Part shown: positions 12,331-26,247 of the stretch, one piece after another | Layout: every line of letters begins with the position of its first letter | How positions within the stretch are numbered: position 1 is the stretch's first letter | Assembly (NCBI GenBank): GCA_037367405.1 | Contig: JAZKJV010004140.1 | Location: 372,001-436,000 of the forward strand | DNA length: 64,000 nucleotides | Direction of reading: 5' to 3' | DNA from: Ottelia alismoides | Lineage: Eukaryota; Streptophyta; Magnoliopsida; Alismatales; Hydrocharitaceae | Position numbers and translations under genes: made by a program | Notes under the pieces: model-generated | Seen by the model: the letters and a program-made list of their open reading frames with translations, nothing else | Told to the model about the DNA's origin: nothing | Databases searched by the model: none

Positions 12331-14919
12331 TGAAGGATATAAGGATGATACTTAAGCGCATCACGGAAGCGTGAGGATCACATTATATGCGATCGACAAC
12401 GACTAGTCGCACTAGTTTCTCAAGGCAAAGGAAATTCAAAATTTTTATGTAACGAGTCTACATGATCCAAGAACACTTCTTAGATTGTTTCGTCTAAACC
12501 ACAAACAAGTAATAGGATTTCCTCTTGATCCGTGGATGTGATCGAGTCTCTAAATGAAGAGACCTCCAGTCTCAAGTCCGATCTGACAGAGCAGATGCTT
12601 GCGAGCGTGTTGATGAAACACATGCTCTTCGCAATCCAAGTTGATGATCCGAGCAGTGAATCTCCCGATCTCCACACACGAGATCCGACATCTTCTACAC
12701 AAGCGAGGCACACCGAAGAAGACGGAGATCCACGAGCAAATGATCGGGCATCATAGGTGAACGACCACATGAGAGAAGGAGAGAGGGCGTGTAGAGATTG
12801 AGAGAGAGAGAGAGAGATGTTGTTGTAACCCTAGAAGAGAAAGTGGTGCCTCTCCTTTTATAATATTTTAGGATCCATGGATCTCAATCCATGGACAACA
12901 AAAATCTCATTGATTTGTGTTTCTTTTAATGGCCAAGATTTGTGTTGGTAAAAACTAAGAACAATTAATTTAATTTAGATTAAACGTATATTTATAAATC
13001 AATATAAATTAATCATAAAATTAAATCAATATCATATGGATCTCAAGGAGTAGAGATTAGATCGATAGAAGATTATAGGGGGATGGCTACCCTTTCCTTA
13101 TAGGAGTTGGTAGCCGTCCACTATATCTCATGGATATGTAATCTCATGCAATCTCATGAGATTGCATTACTCCTTGAAAATCTAAAATATTTACAACAAC
13201 ACTTGTTGTAAATTATTCAACAAAAATAATTCATAATTATTTTGTAAACATTGCAATCTTGCCATTAAAAAATTGTGAATCACATTCACAACCCAAAATA
13301 AAATGTAAATTATATTTTCAATTAATTGTCCAATGTGAATCTAATTCACATCAACATTTGATTAACAAATGTAATTTACAAATAACTCTCTCATATATTA
13401 TAAAACATTTATAATATATATGATTAATATGGATAGTCATATCCACATTATTCATATCCATGATAATTAAATCATATTTAATCATCTTGGATCTCTATTC
13501 TCATGTTCCCAAATAATCTGAATCACATTCACATTATTTATATCTTTGATAATCAAATAACATGTAATTATCTTACAAAATTCTGCATATAATATGAATC
13601 AAATTCGCAGTATTCATGATAATTAAATCACATTTAATTATCCACTTTCTCAATGCTCGGATACATATATCAACAATGAAATTATCTATGAACTATTTCA
13701 AGGATAATGTGCTTTCTCCACGAATACTGGAGATAACAAAATGGCAATTGTATTGTTCCACGTATAGTGACATGGATATTGAAATCAAATCTCGAATCCA
13801 GATCTCAGGCCTCCCATAGATGCTTGATTAAATCAAGACCGTAAATCTAATATTCTCATTGCATCTGAATCACATTCAGATCAATGTCCAACATTTGGAC
13901 CAAGATCAGATTACTTCTCTACTAAGAGGAGTCACTAAAATCCAGACCTGTTTCATCACTCCCTCGGAATGGAAGAGTCATGGTTATACAATCGTTTATG
14001 ATCACATCACCCTCATGTAATCCCAATACCTGTACATCCTAAATATTGGAAGACTCAGAATAAACCCAAAGTATTAGATCAATTTTACACTGTCTACTTC
14101 AGGGTTTTATTAGTAAGTTTCTCATTTGATCATTGGGAGTTGATATCAATCATATACTTTCCAAAAACATATATCATACCTAGGTCTTGATCATATACGT
14201 CCAAAAGTATATATCAAACCTACAAATTCAGTCAAGTTTCCAAAGCAAGATGACCGTGCACGGAATTTGGTTCTTCCCAATATCTCAAGAGTGAGCTCAT
14301 GTATTCCGGTTTAGTAAATAAACCTGTATGATCCCTTCAAGAGATCGTATTACCCATATGCCCTTGTATGCACACCAGCGCACCATTGTATAGACCTTGA
14401 TTACGTCACCAATCAATTGGTCTGCCAAATGTACATACTTAGACATAGAGTAACACATATGTCTCCGATCAGAGGATGTGTGCTTATATCGTGACAACAT
14501 ACGACAGAGGACTTTGGTTATCTCGATCTCATTAAGTCAACTCTTTGACCTAACTTATCTAACACTTTCGAATCTCTATTCCCATGTAGAGGACCTGCAT
14601 CAAGAGGTCAATTAGATACCAGCCTTCAGAGAGAGGATTGCCATCTCCTCCTCAGGCTAGAGATCATCTCTTAATAATCATTTGACGGTGCTTGATGAGT
14701 ACTCGATCTAACTCTTTAGATATTCATCCAAGCACCAGCCTCTATGATCCAATTATTGAATCAACAACTATATGATCATTAAGATGACCATGGTACATAA
14801 CCCTAATTGTACTAAGGGACCTATTATGCAAATTAGTTATTCTTCATTTCATATCAGAGAATGATATTTGCAATGACATTTATTGCATAATGGTTCATCG
14901 TGGGCTCGCATGTCCAGCA
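12331..14919 (-). repeat. 3' LTR of F (left copy)
   Basis: 2589 bases, from TGAAGG to CCAGCA. It matches the solo LTR and the right copy throughout, with many substitutions and small indels. It contains a GA run near 12800 and the AATCACATT palindrome run at about 13275-13645. Confidence 0.88.
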
Positions 14920-14929
14920 ATCTCCCACT
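14920..14929 (-). promoter_or_regulatory. Polypurine tract of F
   Basis: On the minus strand it reads AGTGGGAGAT directly before the 3' LTR, with gggct upstream. It is a typical copia plus-strand primer. Confidence 0.8.
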
Positions 14930-14934
14930 AGCCC

Positions 14935-16200
14935 AAAGAGCCATTAATGGGCTAATCATTTAAACCCTCACTCATGTGACAATCATAGGCTATTTAGAAA
15001 AATAGCTAGGTAAGCTGATCAATCAGTCTGTTCTCAAGAGACTACACCAAGTCCTTTTATGGCACTTGCATATCTCTCAGTAAAAATGCTCGCATCCAAT
15101 GTGAATGTTGCATATTATGCAACCAATACTCAATCTTGTCAGTTATAGTGTCCTTGACACCACAACTTAATAATTATTACAATTATTACAACCAGTATTT
15201 CCATAATCCTTATTAGAATAGCCTTATTCCGGGAGATCATTATCTCTTAAGGTATCTACAGTTAAGACCTTTTAGATCACTATCCATAAAGTCTTAATTT
15301 CTTGAAGATAAGACTTAGAGATCACTATCTCAAAATTTTTGTCATCTTTGAAGATTTTGTTATTACTGCAATCAAGTGTTTTATCTCAATAGTAGGACTA
15401 GTAACAGTTTACTACTTCCACTACGTAGTAGAAATCTGACTTTTGTACACATCTAGCTTGTACTCAACTTGTCATAACTGATGCATAAGGGCAAGCAGTT
15501 CCAGCATTCACTTCCTCAACTCCTTTAGGTGCTATCCCTTCAGATAGGTCAGTACCATATCTTAAGGTGGAATTTTCCAGAAAATGGAATATGTTCAAGG
15601 TGTACTACTAATGTGATAGTCCCAATAACCTCTTCTCTATGCTTCTAAACACCTTCAGAATTAAGATCGAAGAGGCATCCTTGAGATCATCTCAAGTTAT
15701 GGAACAACCAGATTATAAAACACTTATTATTATCCTTATATCATTTTAAATGATTAGGATATCATCTACATTTAGCACGATGAAAACAAATACACTCCCA
15801 CTAAGCTTCACATGGCTCATCAAGATTCTATCTGAAATCATAACATTTTTAATTTCATCAAATCTTATGGTCCAACTTCAAGAAGCTTATTTGAGTCCAT
15901 AGATGGAGCTCTCTAGCTTTCACACCTTGCTTTCCTTAACTATGAAGCCATGGGGCTACTTCATGTGAATATCCTCGGAGAGGAATTCATAGAGGAATGC
16001 AATCTTGACTTCCATCATGAAGATGTAAAAGTCAAGTTGTGTAGCTATAGTTAGCAATATTCTGATGGTTTTAAGCATGGTCACCGAAAAGCATGTCTCG
16101 TCACAAGCAATGTCTTCTCTTCCGGTGTATAGCTCATGGCTACGAGCTATGCTTTGAAGGTCTCTACCTTCTCATCAGGTTCCCTCTTTTCTTGAAGATC
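14935..16200 (-). pseudogene. Copia reverse transcriptase-RNase H remnant of F
   Basis: Reading the minus strand across several frames from about 16120 downward gives recognisable copia RT blocks. These are TMLKTIRILLTIAT then MEVKIAFLYE (family form close to MDVKTAFLNG), SIYGLK, and a changed catalytic box NVDDILII (family form YVDDILL) at about 15755-15780. RLLGLSH-like and YASVM-like RNase H blocks follow down to about 15450. Stops and frameshifts between the blocks mean there is no active enzyme. The stretch 14935-15400 holds only weak similarity. Confidence 0.72.
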
Positions 16201-18660
16201 CATTTACACTTAATGGGTCTCACCCTTATAGGTGGATCCTCAAGTGTCCATATATAATACTTGTATATTCATCTATCTTTCCATGTCATGATCCTCAGGA
16301 GCTTCATCACATGAAGTCCGATCATTGTCAGACTTAACTGACACATGGAATACATCCTCAAACTCATTTGAAGAGGTATTAGTGTTTCATCTTTAATTGT
16401 TATTTTAGTTTCCGATTTCAGGAGCCTCATTATCATCTCAGGATCAAATGAGTTCCTTTACTTCATTTTCATCTTGATTCTCAAGAGAGTCATCCTCTAA
16501 GAATCATATCCTTATAGATGAAATCTTTTAAGAATCTCAAGGTCATAAAGTTGGTATCCAATACCATCCTTTATTTTCCTAATGAAGTAGCACTCTCTGG
16601 TGCTAGATTCCAGCTTACATGCATGGAACCTTATTAAGGATATATATTGTAGTCTCTACTACATATATACCTGGAAACTAAGAGGTAATTATGCAAAAAA
16701 ATCATCATTTATTAATCATGTCATACATGATCAATTGTATCTTCCTACAACTCTATTGAGTTAAGGTGTATCAGGAGGAGTGAGATAAGAATATCTCCAT
16801 AAGGTATTCCATGAATTCATCTAGTAGGTATTGACAACCTAGGCTAGATAAAATTCATTTTCATCTTCCTTTAAACTTTGGTTCCAAATCAAAATTGTGA
16901 AATCTTTGAACATTTCAAAGGTTTCTAAGGTGAAGGGAAGAAATATCATATCACAAAATTATCGAATGATATCACATATCATCAATGTTTATTATGATAT
17001 AGACAATCTACATACATCAATATGTATGAGATCTTGAATACATCAACATCTTACATCATTCCCAAAGAAGGGTGTATTGGACATTTTACTTTGAATACAA
17101 TATTCATAAGTATGTAAGTTTTGAAATTTTAGACATTCTAAAGTTTCATCTCTTACGTGTTTATTGATCTCATCAACAGACATATGTACAAAACTTGATG
17201 CTAGATCATTGTCAACTGATATTCATCCTCATATTGATCTTTTAAGGTTTTAAATTTTCAATATTAGAAATCTTAATGAACCATTCATTAATTTTCTAAT
17301 TTTAGCAGAGTCCTTCAGATGTCAGATAACTATCTGAAATATATCCATCATAACCGTTTATGATAGGTCTATTTCAGAATTCATGTTTATTTCTAACATT
17401 TAGAAATAAACTATGAGTGTATTCTTATATCTAGGTCATAGAGACATTCTCTAATACTAAGGGCTCTCCCACTGAAAATATGAAGTTCATCTATCCAATA
17501 GAGATTGTTGCAACAATTGCATCAATATCCATGTAGATGACTATTAAACTGTAAGATCAAATGTCTAATCTTCTAATATATATGCAACCAATTGCAAGTG
17601 ACATTACAAGATTGGGATACAATTATTAGACTTAATCTTATCAAATAAGTAAGTCAATATCAATGATTATATGTAGATTATTCTGATGCTCTATCTGAGT
17701 CCTTCACTAAGGATTCTAGATAGACTTGATAATCGTACAATCAACACATCATCTTATTGCAGTATTGGCATTCATCCAACTCTTTGGATGTCATATGGAA
17801 GTCATAGAAATAAAGTCAACTCTTTTGACTTTCCTTCCCACATGGGTTAGACCCATGCTTCCACAACGCTCCATTCATCTATAGACAACCATTGCTCATG
17901 ATACAGAATCTCTTTTGTTGAATTCAAAAGATTTCAATACAAGAGTATTTTAAACATTTATTCATGCTTCATTCAATTCATACAATATGAATATTTTTGA
18001 AGCTTCATTATTGACTAGAGTATAGATAGTAGACTGATGACACTCATCGTATCTACATCCATGTAGACTCTAAATGACTTTGGTTCAGGTAGGTACTTAT
18101 ACATTTTTGAATATATCATCTCTTTCAAAGCTACCATTCTGCATGATGCAGAGAACCATGTCACTCATGATTAAATGTGAAGAGCACATATGTATGCCAA
18201 AAAATCTTCTTAGATTTTTATAAGGATTAATTGACAACTACGATCATCATCGACATGTCACCTCCAAAGTACATCCGATGAGACATTTAGACTATAGAGA
18301 CACCCAAACCCTAGGGTTGTAGATCTATTGTCTAATTAATTGTCATTCCTCATCATTAGGAGGAAACTTGCACATTGCAACCACATACAATATGTGTCCA
18401 ACTGCAAGTACAACATCTTGATCATGTATCCAATCCATGATATTATACTGATTATTATTGAGTATAACATTGAGTGGGTTTAATGAAGGATTACCTGAAA
18501 TAAGAAATTTGCATAAGTGTGTATATATATACATATTTTACTTTGATTTAGGAATTTTATATCAAATTTGTCTTGCCTTGTCAACACTGAAAGTTCATTC
18601 CCTTAATCAGTTTCAATGTAAGAGATATACTTACCATTATATCTCAAGCAAGATCTAGGA
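16201..18660 (-). pseudogene. Copia integrase and gag region remnant of F
   Basis: At about 16830-17040 the minus strand gives DLIHIDVC and FEMFKDFTILI blocks, close to the copia integrase core (family forms DLIHTDVCGP and FEKFKEF). The rest up to about 18660 is too decayed to divide. A 63-codon open frame at 18343-18534 falls where gag is expected but shows no motif that I can name. Integrase upstream of RT is what separates copia from gypsy and supports the assignment of F. Confidence 0.55.
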
Positions 18661-20212
18661 TCTCCTTCCTTATCTTTGTAACATCCCAATAGTATGAGAA
18701 CTTGCAATCGGATAAAAAGAAGCGGGAACACATTCCACCTTGCAAGTCCAACATGCATTTCCCAATTCGGTCTTTAATACCTGGGCCCACCACGCCTAAG
18801 GTGATGTTGACCCGTCATTAATTGAACCAACCGTCAATAGGAATACAACTCACTATGTCCAATCCAATATGGTCCCAATAATATGAGGACTCCATATTGG
18901 GGTCACTACGTCCTTACTCTTTCGAGAAGCGAAGAGCCCGATCGAAATGGATTGTATGCAGGAGCTGTCACTTCGGACAAGCATCTCCTACATACAATAT
19001 CTGGCAATGGAACCCTTCGCCTTGACGGGAGACCATGGATGTCACTTATGTGATCCTCCATATCATATTCAAATTCTAATTAATCGTTATTTTCATTACA
19101 ATTAATTCTTCCAAGGGAAGTAACACATCTATTTATAACAGAGTGTCTTAATTTTAATTGGATTCTAATTAATCTAATCATATTAAATTAATGATCCAAT
19201 TAATATCCAACAAACATTCTTAGTTGTTACTTGAATTATGGTATTATCTCAAATACGTATTGCTTAGAATTTTAATAATTAGAAATACACCATGATTTCT
19301 TAAGCATTATACCAACCATACCCGTTGTCATGGCCAGTACCGACGGGAGTGGGACAGACTGCACAAGGTGCAACCTGCTACTCCAGTTCTCCCCGACTAG
19401 ACACCATATCCGCCTCGGGAAGGATAATGCAAAATAGATCACTTTGTACTTGAGATAATCATTGGTTTTTCAACTGAAATTATACTATATAATAATAATC
19501 AAAACAATTTTGATTAACATTATAAGGAGATTTGCTAAATAAATCCCCAATTCTATTCAAGCAATTATGTTTGTTGGAATGTAGATCATGTACATCATGT
19601 AACAATTGTGATCTAGATCACATCTAATGAATTATTAATTAAGGCTATATCATTTAAGAAAATAAATATCATCAAATATTTCACAAACATTTATCCATAA
19701 TTATTCCAGGAAATTAAACTATTTAATTTCACTAATTTCTTAAATGACAATCACTAGGTTCATGATTACGAAAATAATTCAAGCAATGACCCTCACTTAT
19801 TAAAAATACCATATCTCAATCAATTTAAACCCAAATTAAGAAAAATAAGTTTCTACAATTTTCTAATTTTATTTTAACCTAAGTGATTTCACACATTTTT
19901 AGGCGTCTCAAATCAGTAATTAACTCCTTAATTACGTCATGATCCGCAGTCCCCGAAACAGTGTTTACATGCTCACTAATTTGATCGTAACTAAAGAAAA
20001 TGGATTCGAAATCATCCAAACTCACATCCTACGGTTTACTTATTTAATGGGGAATAAAATACAATTATTATTTTTGTGTTTAAACAACTTAAATAGGGCT
20101 AAAAATAATGAAAAAACAGAGATGCAAAAATGAAATGCGACAAAACTTTCACAAAACCTAACGAAATCAAGTCTTCTTAGGTTTATGGATCGCATCCAAG
20201 ACCTTCAACCTG
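18661..20212 (-). other. Leader of F
   Basis: Sequence between the gag region and the primer site. It includes two GC-richer islands (about 18700-19060 and 19320-19440) in AT-rich surroundings. No gene, RNA gene or clear repeat is seen. The short plus-strand frame at 19939-20133 shows no motif. Confidence 0.45.
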
Positions 20213-20224
20213 ACTCTGATACCA
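20213..20224 (-). promoter_or_regulatory. Initiator-Met tRNA primer binding site of F
   Basis: The minus strand reads TGGTATCAGAGT followed by CAGGTT, two bases from the right LTR. TGGTATCAGAGC is the usual copia primer site complementary to the 3' end of plant initiator tRNA-Met; only the last base differs. Confidence 0.9.
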
Positions 20225-20226
20225 CT

Positions 20227-22642
20227 TGAATAATATGGGAAATATCCTTAAGCGCATCACGGAAGTGTGAGGATCGCATCGTATGCGATCGGGAGCGACT
20301 AGTCGCACTAGTTGCTCGAGGCAACGAAAATTAATATTTTTTATGTGACGAAATCACATGATCCAAGAACACTTCTAGGATCATTTCCTCTAAACCACAA
20401 ACAATTAATATGATTACCTCTTGAAGTGTAGTTGTGATCGGGTCTCTAAACGAAGAGATCCTCTATCTCTAGTCCGATCCGATGGAGGAGATGCTTGCGA
20501 GCGTGTTGATAAAACGCGTGCTCCTCGCAATCCAAGTTGATGATCTGAGTGGTGAAACTCCTGATCTCAACATACGAGATCCGACATCTTCTTCACGAGC
20601 GAGGTGCACTGAAGGAGATGGAGATCCATGAGCAAATGATGGGGCAACATAACGACGACGTTGCGGCGATGGAGAATCTGTCTAGGGCATCCATGGTGGA
20701 TGACCACATGAGAGAAGGAGAGAGGGCGTGTAGAGATTGAGAGAGAGAGAGAGAGATGTTGTAACCCTAGAAGAGCAAGTGGTGCCTCTCCTTTTATAAT
20801 ATTTTGGGATCCACGAATCTCAATCCATGGACAACACAAATCCTATAGCTCTCATTGACTTGTATCTCTTTTAATGGCCAAGATTTGTGTTGATAAAAAC
20901 CAACAAAAAATAATTTAATTTAGATTAAATATATATATATATAAATAAATATAAATTAATCCTAAAATTAATTCAATCTCATATGGAGGTCAAGGAGTAG
21001 AGATTACATCAATCCAAGATTATAGGGGGACGACTACCCTTTACTGGTAGGAGTTGGTAGCCGCCCACTATATATCATGGATATGTAATCTCATGCAATC
21101 TCATGAGAATGCATCACTCCTTGAAAATCTCCAAGATTTACAACAACACTTGTTGTAAATTATTCAACAAAAATTGTAAACCACATTCACAAACCCAAAA
21201 TAAAATGTAAATTATATTCTCAATTAATTGTACAATGTGAATCTAATTCACATCAACAAATGTAATTTACAAATAGCTCTTTCTTATATATTATAAATCA
21301 CATTTATAATATATGATTAATATGGATAGTGATATCCACTTTATTCATATCCATGATAATTAAATCACATTTAATCATCTTGGATCTCTATTCTTATGTT
21401 ACCAAATAATATGAATCACATTCACATTATTTATATTTTTGCTAATAAAATCACATTTAATTATCTTATACAATTTTCCATATAATATGAATCAAATTCA
21501 TATTATTCATGATAATTAAATCACATTTGATTATCCATTTTCTCAATGCTCGGATACATATATCAACAATAAAATTATCCATGAACTCTTTCAAGGATAA
21601 TGCGCTTTCTCCGCGAATACTTGGAGATAAGGACAGGGCGATTAAATCAAGACCCTAAATCTAATCTTCTCATTGCATCTGAATCACATTGAGATCAATG
21701 TCCAACATTTGGACCAAGATCAGATTACTTCTCTACTGAGAGGAGTCACTAAAATCCAGACTCGTTTCATCTCTCCCTATGAATGGAAGTGTCACGGTTA
21801 TACAATCATTTATGATCACATCACCCTCATGTATTACCAATACATGTACGTCCCGCATACTGGAAGCATCAGAATAAACCCGAAGTATTAGATCAATTTT
21901 ACACTATCTACTTCAGAGTTTTATCAATAAGTTTCTCAATCGATCATTGAGAGTCGGTATCGATTATATACTTTCCAAAAACATATATCATACTTAGGTC
22001 TTGATCATATACTTTCCAAAAGTATATATCAAACCTACAAATCCGGTCAAGCTTCCTAAGCTGCATGGAATTTGGTTCTTCCCAGTATCTCATGATGAGC
22101 TCATGTCTTCCGGTTCAGTACATGAACCTGTATGATCCCTTCGAGAGATCGTATTACCCATATGCCCTTGTATGCACTCCAGTGTGCCAGTGCATAGACC
22201 TTGATTATGTCATCAACCTATTGGTCTGCCAATGTACATACTTAGACATATAGTAACACATCTGTCTCCGGTCAGAGGATGCGTGCCTATATCGTGACAG
22301 CATACGACATAGGACTTTGGTTATCTCCATCTCGTTAAGTCAACTTTTTGACTTAACTTATATAACACCTCTGAATCTCTATTCCTATGCATAGATTCTG
22401 CATCAAGAGGTCAGTTAGATATTCCTCAATCTAGCTCTTTAGATATTCATCCAAGCACCAACCTCTATGATTCAATTATTGAATCAACAACTATATGATC
22501 ATTAAGATGGACATGGTACATAACCCTTACTGTATTAATGGACCTATTATGCAAATTAGTTATTCTTCATTTCAGATCAATGAATCACATTTGCAATAAC
22601 ATTTAATGCATAATGGTTGGCCGTGGGCTCACATGTCCAACA
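20227..22642 (-). repeat. 5' LTR of F (right copy)
   Basis: 2416 bases, from TGAATAATATGGG to CCAACA. It is shorter than the left copy because of deletions, including one near 21640 and one near 22410. It carries the best-preserved AATCACATT palindromes (21235-21535) and a GA run near 20740. Confidence 0.88.
21235..21535. repeat. Best-preserved AATCACATT-core palindrome run (F right LTR)
   Basis: Two units have perfect 11-base arms and a 3-base loop: ATATTATAAAT with loop CAC (21288-21312) and ATAATATGAAT with loop CAA (21482-21506). Near-perfect units are ATGTGAAT with loop CTA (21235-21253), GATAATTAAAT with CAC (21356-21380), AAATAATATGAAT with CAC (21404-21432), 21441-21465 and 21511-21535. 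The centre is constant while arms differ and stay self-complementary. Confidence 0.85.
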
Positions 22643-24718
22643 AGCGTGAACTTCTGCTCCTCGTCATGCTTAGCCTCCCTCCACTGCGTATCAAGGCAAT
22701 GACAACCATTGGAGTTTTTTTCTGAGATCTGTTCCTAGGCAATACCTCCACCTTCCAGGTTAGAACATATTTATATTCCTCCACCTTTTTCAATTTGATC
22801 TCCTTCTTCCTTCAATCCTTCCTCTCAACCCTTCCACTTTTCTCTGTTAGTCATCTAAATCAATACGCTATCTCTCACAAATCCAGCATCACATATTGAT
22901 CTTATCATTTTCTGATCTGTCTCACGTAATCTCTCATCTCCGGCCATGTATGGTGGTTGGAGATACAGAGCAAATCCATTACTTCACTAGCTCCATTATT
23001 TAGCAAATCCTCATTTGCATTTTTGGAGACCAAGGCATTGTGTCTCAAGTTGTTTGATTCATATACAGGAGCATCATCACGGTTGAACATAGCTTGAATC
23101 ATGAACAAAGCTCCTACAAAGCTCTGCATCTGAACTTGAGGGTCAGATCTACGCGAAAAAAAACTCTATATGAGGCTCCATAGCATCTACCAATCTCTTT
23201 CTCAACTAATCAAGATCTACACCTAGATCGAGGTCACCATACTCCAATGAGACACTGTTGTTGATATCTGAATTACACTTCTACTGAAGAGATCCACGTA
23301 TCCTTGAAGATTCCGAATCACCCTCTGCTGCTTGAGATTGAAATAGCCTGCAACCCAAAAAAGGGGAAGAACCTGCTTTGCTCCAGATTAACCAACTACC
23401 CTTGGATCAGATCTAATCCAAGGGATGTCCACATGCCAAGTGCCAACGCTAGAGCAAGCCCAGGAGCTCCATCGCTCAATCTCAGACATTGGCAGCTTAA
23501 GCACGGCACATGCAATGCTGAACATTTGCGTTCAATCCTCGATATTTCTTGATATTGTGAACATGACCCTATGTTGGAGGAATTACGTAACCGCGCATGC
23601 AAGAATATAAATATCTAGGCAAATTGCAATATTAGTCCTCAGTGTTTCCTAATTTTGCATACAGATCCAAGCTAGTGTGAAGCACGTGCCAAGCACATAT
23701 TTCTAGGAACTTATGCAGGATACACCCCCAGACTTCCTTTAAATTGCGTATATGTCCCTCCCAGGTGGCCAACACGTGAGCATCACGTGATTGGTGGACA
23801 ATTTATGCGTAGCCCTTGTAACTTCTGTATTTTGTCACAAGCACCTTATATTTTCTGTATAATAACATAAATACCACTATAACTATATATATTAGTATAC
23901 ATTCTATAATAAATAATAACTAAAATACAAAATATAATATAATAAAAATACATATAAATACCTTATTTTACACTATATACAATATGAAATAATATTTTTA
24001 AAAATAATTTTTTTTACTTTTCAATAAATCATTTTAAAAATTACACAAACTTTAAAAACATATAAAAAATATAAAACAATTTAAAAATTCTATAAAAATT
24101 ACCATTCATATATTTACTATATTTTACATAATAAACTATAAAAAATGAAAATTAAATAATAAAACCTATAAAAATTCAAAATACGTAAAATTTTTGAAAA
24201 ATCATAATTAAATCAATAAAAATCGTATAAAAAGCACAACATATCATTTTGAAGATATTTTACTCTATTTTCTAATAAAAAATAAAATATTTTTTCACCT
24301 TCTACTATTTTTAAAATCAAAAATTATTTTTTTTCAATTAATATTAACTTTAAAATTAAAATAAAATAAAAATTATAAACCATTTATAAAATTACATAGA
24401 AATCATAAAATAAATAAAACATAAGAACTACAAAATTAAAGCCAAATACAAAATATAAAATATATACCTATATTTTATATAGGTATGTTAAAATCACAAA
24501 AATAATATAAAATTCATAAAATTAAATAAATTAGGAAACCTATACACCTTAGTTTTCTATTATTTTACCTTAGTTTTTAATAGTTTGCGTCCATGAGTTT
24601 GGCACTCACGTACTTAACACTATGCACATCTAAGTTTAGGAGTATAAATAAAAATAAATAAAATTTTCTGGTAAAATAAACCTAGTCGATATAACGACCT
24701 TTGTTATTCTTTGGATCA
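22643..24718 (+). repeat. 5' LTR of B, second part
   Basis: It continues the B LTR after F. A GC-richer part (22643-23830) is followed by very AT-rich sequence to an end at about 24718 (GGATCA). The stretch 23630-23860 reads like the same part of the A LTR: cycles of TTGCA followed by a GTCC word and the double-G-box hairpin at 23769-23794. Short open frames on both strands (for example 22905-23129 and 23304-23610) have no motif. Confidence 0.72.
23769..23794. repeat. Double-G-box hairpin of B LTR
   Basis: Left arm CCAACACGTGA (23769-23779), loop GCA, right arm TCACGTGATTGG, with one bulged T. Each arm holds a CACGTG G-box. The counterparts are 28820-28842 and 60554-60576 in A and 38525-38551 and 53316-53342 in C. 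Confidence 0.7.
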
Positions 24719-24732
24719 TGTGTGTTTTTAGA

Positions 24733-24750
24733 TGGCGTCATTACTGGGGA
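24733..24750 (+). promoter_or_regulatory. Decayed tRNA-Asp primer binding site of B
   Basis: It reads TGGCGTCATTACTGGGGA. The intact site in A is TGGCGCCGTTGCCGGGGA. The four differences are all C to T or G to A, as expected from deamination of methylated cytosine. It lies about 14 bases after the LTR end and is followed by GGCA, as in A. Confidence 0.82.
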
Positions 24751-26247
24751 GGCAATTCCAGGGTGGACTTTAATGACCTTAGGTTTAGGGTTTTCTTCTT
24801 CTCCTTTTTGGTAATCTAATTTTTTGTCGATTTTGTTTACTTCACGGCTTCTTGTTTCTGATTTGTGTAGCACAAGTTTCGAGCTGAGCAGTTGAGAACC
24901 GAAGAGCCATTTTTTTTACTTTTTTGTACTTCCCTTTGTAAATAACGATAAAGGGGTATTTGCCCTTTTTTTGTTTGTAGAAGGGACCCTTAAGGGCCTC
25001 CCGACTTGTACTTCCCTCTTTCTCAGGATTTGTTTCACTATGTGCTGTGCACATGGGAGAAAAGGGCACCCACCGTGGTTTTCTCGCATCACGTTTTCTC
25101 GTCATTTTCCAAAGTTTTTCGAGGATAGGTGCTTATCTAGGGTTTTAATTTTATTTTGTTTGTGCTCCCATAGATAGAATTTAGGAAGCATAACCTAGTT
25201 TTTCTTCTTCACTTAGGTCAAAGATGAAAGGACAAAAAATTATTAGACGTTTGTGTGAAAATATCCAAAAAATGATAATCGAAAATAAAATCGGGACTAC
25301 TAAATTCTGTCCGACTTTAAAATAAAACACAATGGACTCCACATGATTTGGGAGAGCAATCCCCAACGAATGAATTGTAGGTACTCTCCCAATTTGTGAG
25401 TGGACGACCCATATGGTTAGAGCCTAAGCTCGAATTTTCTGAGCGACTGCTAATCTAAAATGGTTAGCTACTCTTCATTGAGGACTCTCAGGTAGCTAGA
25501 AATGGACCGAGTTTCCTTAATAGAGTAGGAGGATTAGAGGACACTGCGTAAGCCTCCATCCTCAAGTAAAACTGGTAAACAGAAACTATCCGTTACTTAC
25601 TCCCGTACTAGCTGAATGTAGGTTCAACTAACCATTCAGACTTGAGACAGCCTTCCAGGAAGTTCATGCACCTATCAACTCATGTAATCTGTGAAAAGAA
25701 TCGCATTGCCTACTAACCCTAAAATTGAAAAGATTAATGATTGAAATTTCGTGGTCATAACTGGTTTGAGTTGATGAAACTGAGGTATTACTTTGTGTTT
25801 GATTGTGTGGTGCGAGTCTCAGATCTTTGAGATCTCTAGCTTCACTTGTCATCCGTGTCTTGTCTTATCTAAAGTCAGATTTTCATTTTCTTTAGTCGCG
25901 ATGATGGTTAGATGATCTCTTAGGTCGACTCTTATGGCACGACTTCTATGCGCACTACCCATTCATCTAGATCGGTTCGATATGTCTCATGTTTTGAACC
26001 TAAGTTGAGTACTCTTTCTCTAGTGTAACTCTAACCTCAAAAAATCGTATCCCTTCGTTTCTTTGTCTTCTCCGCCTCCTTCTATACCTCTCTCTTCGTC
26101 TCCATTGAGTTATCTTTTGGTTGCACCTGTGGCAGCTGAGTAGAGGTATGAGACCTGTGAGTAGAGTACAGATCATATGAGAGATTCAGGTTCGCAAGTT
26201 GCTGAGATTGGAGTGCGGATTGAGCATTATGCATCCTATTCAGGGAG
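24751..26247 (+). other. Leader and extreme 5' gag end of B
   Basis: About 1.5 kb between the primer site and the A insertion point, similar in length to the A leader (29878-31481). The last 130 bases may encode the start of gag, interrupted by stops. The antisense frame 24842-25105 and sense frame 24971-25177 show no motif. The last five bases, GGGAG (26243-26247), may be one copy of the target duplication made by A. Confidence 0.5.

Larger units (their letters stand above)
12331..22642 (-). mobile_element. Element F: full-length, decayed Ty1/copia element
   Basis: F has two LTRs (left 12331-14919, right 20227-22642), a polypurine tract next to the left LTR (14920-14929) and an initiator-Met primer site next to the right LTR (20213-20224). 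All fit minus-strand orientation. Between them the order on the minus strand is leader, gag region, integrase, RT, RNase H, which is the copia order. Flanks are AGCAC (12326-12330) and AGCGT (22643-22647), a possible 5-base target duplication with two transitions. F lies inside the B LTR. The protein region has many stops and shifts. Confidence 0.85.

Noticed and set aside
24842..25177. Opposing 87- and 68-codon frames in the B leader
   Set aside because: They overlap on opposite strands, have no motif, and the homologous A leader has no matching frame.
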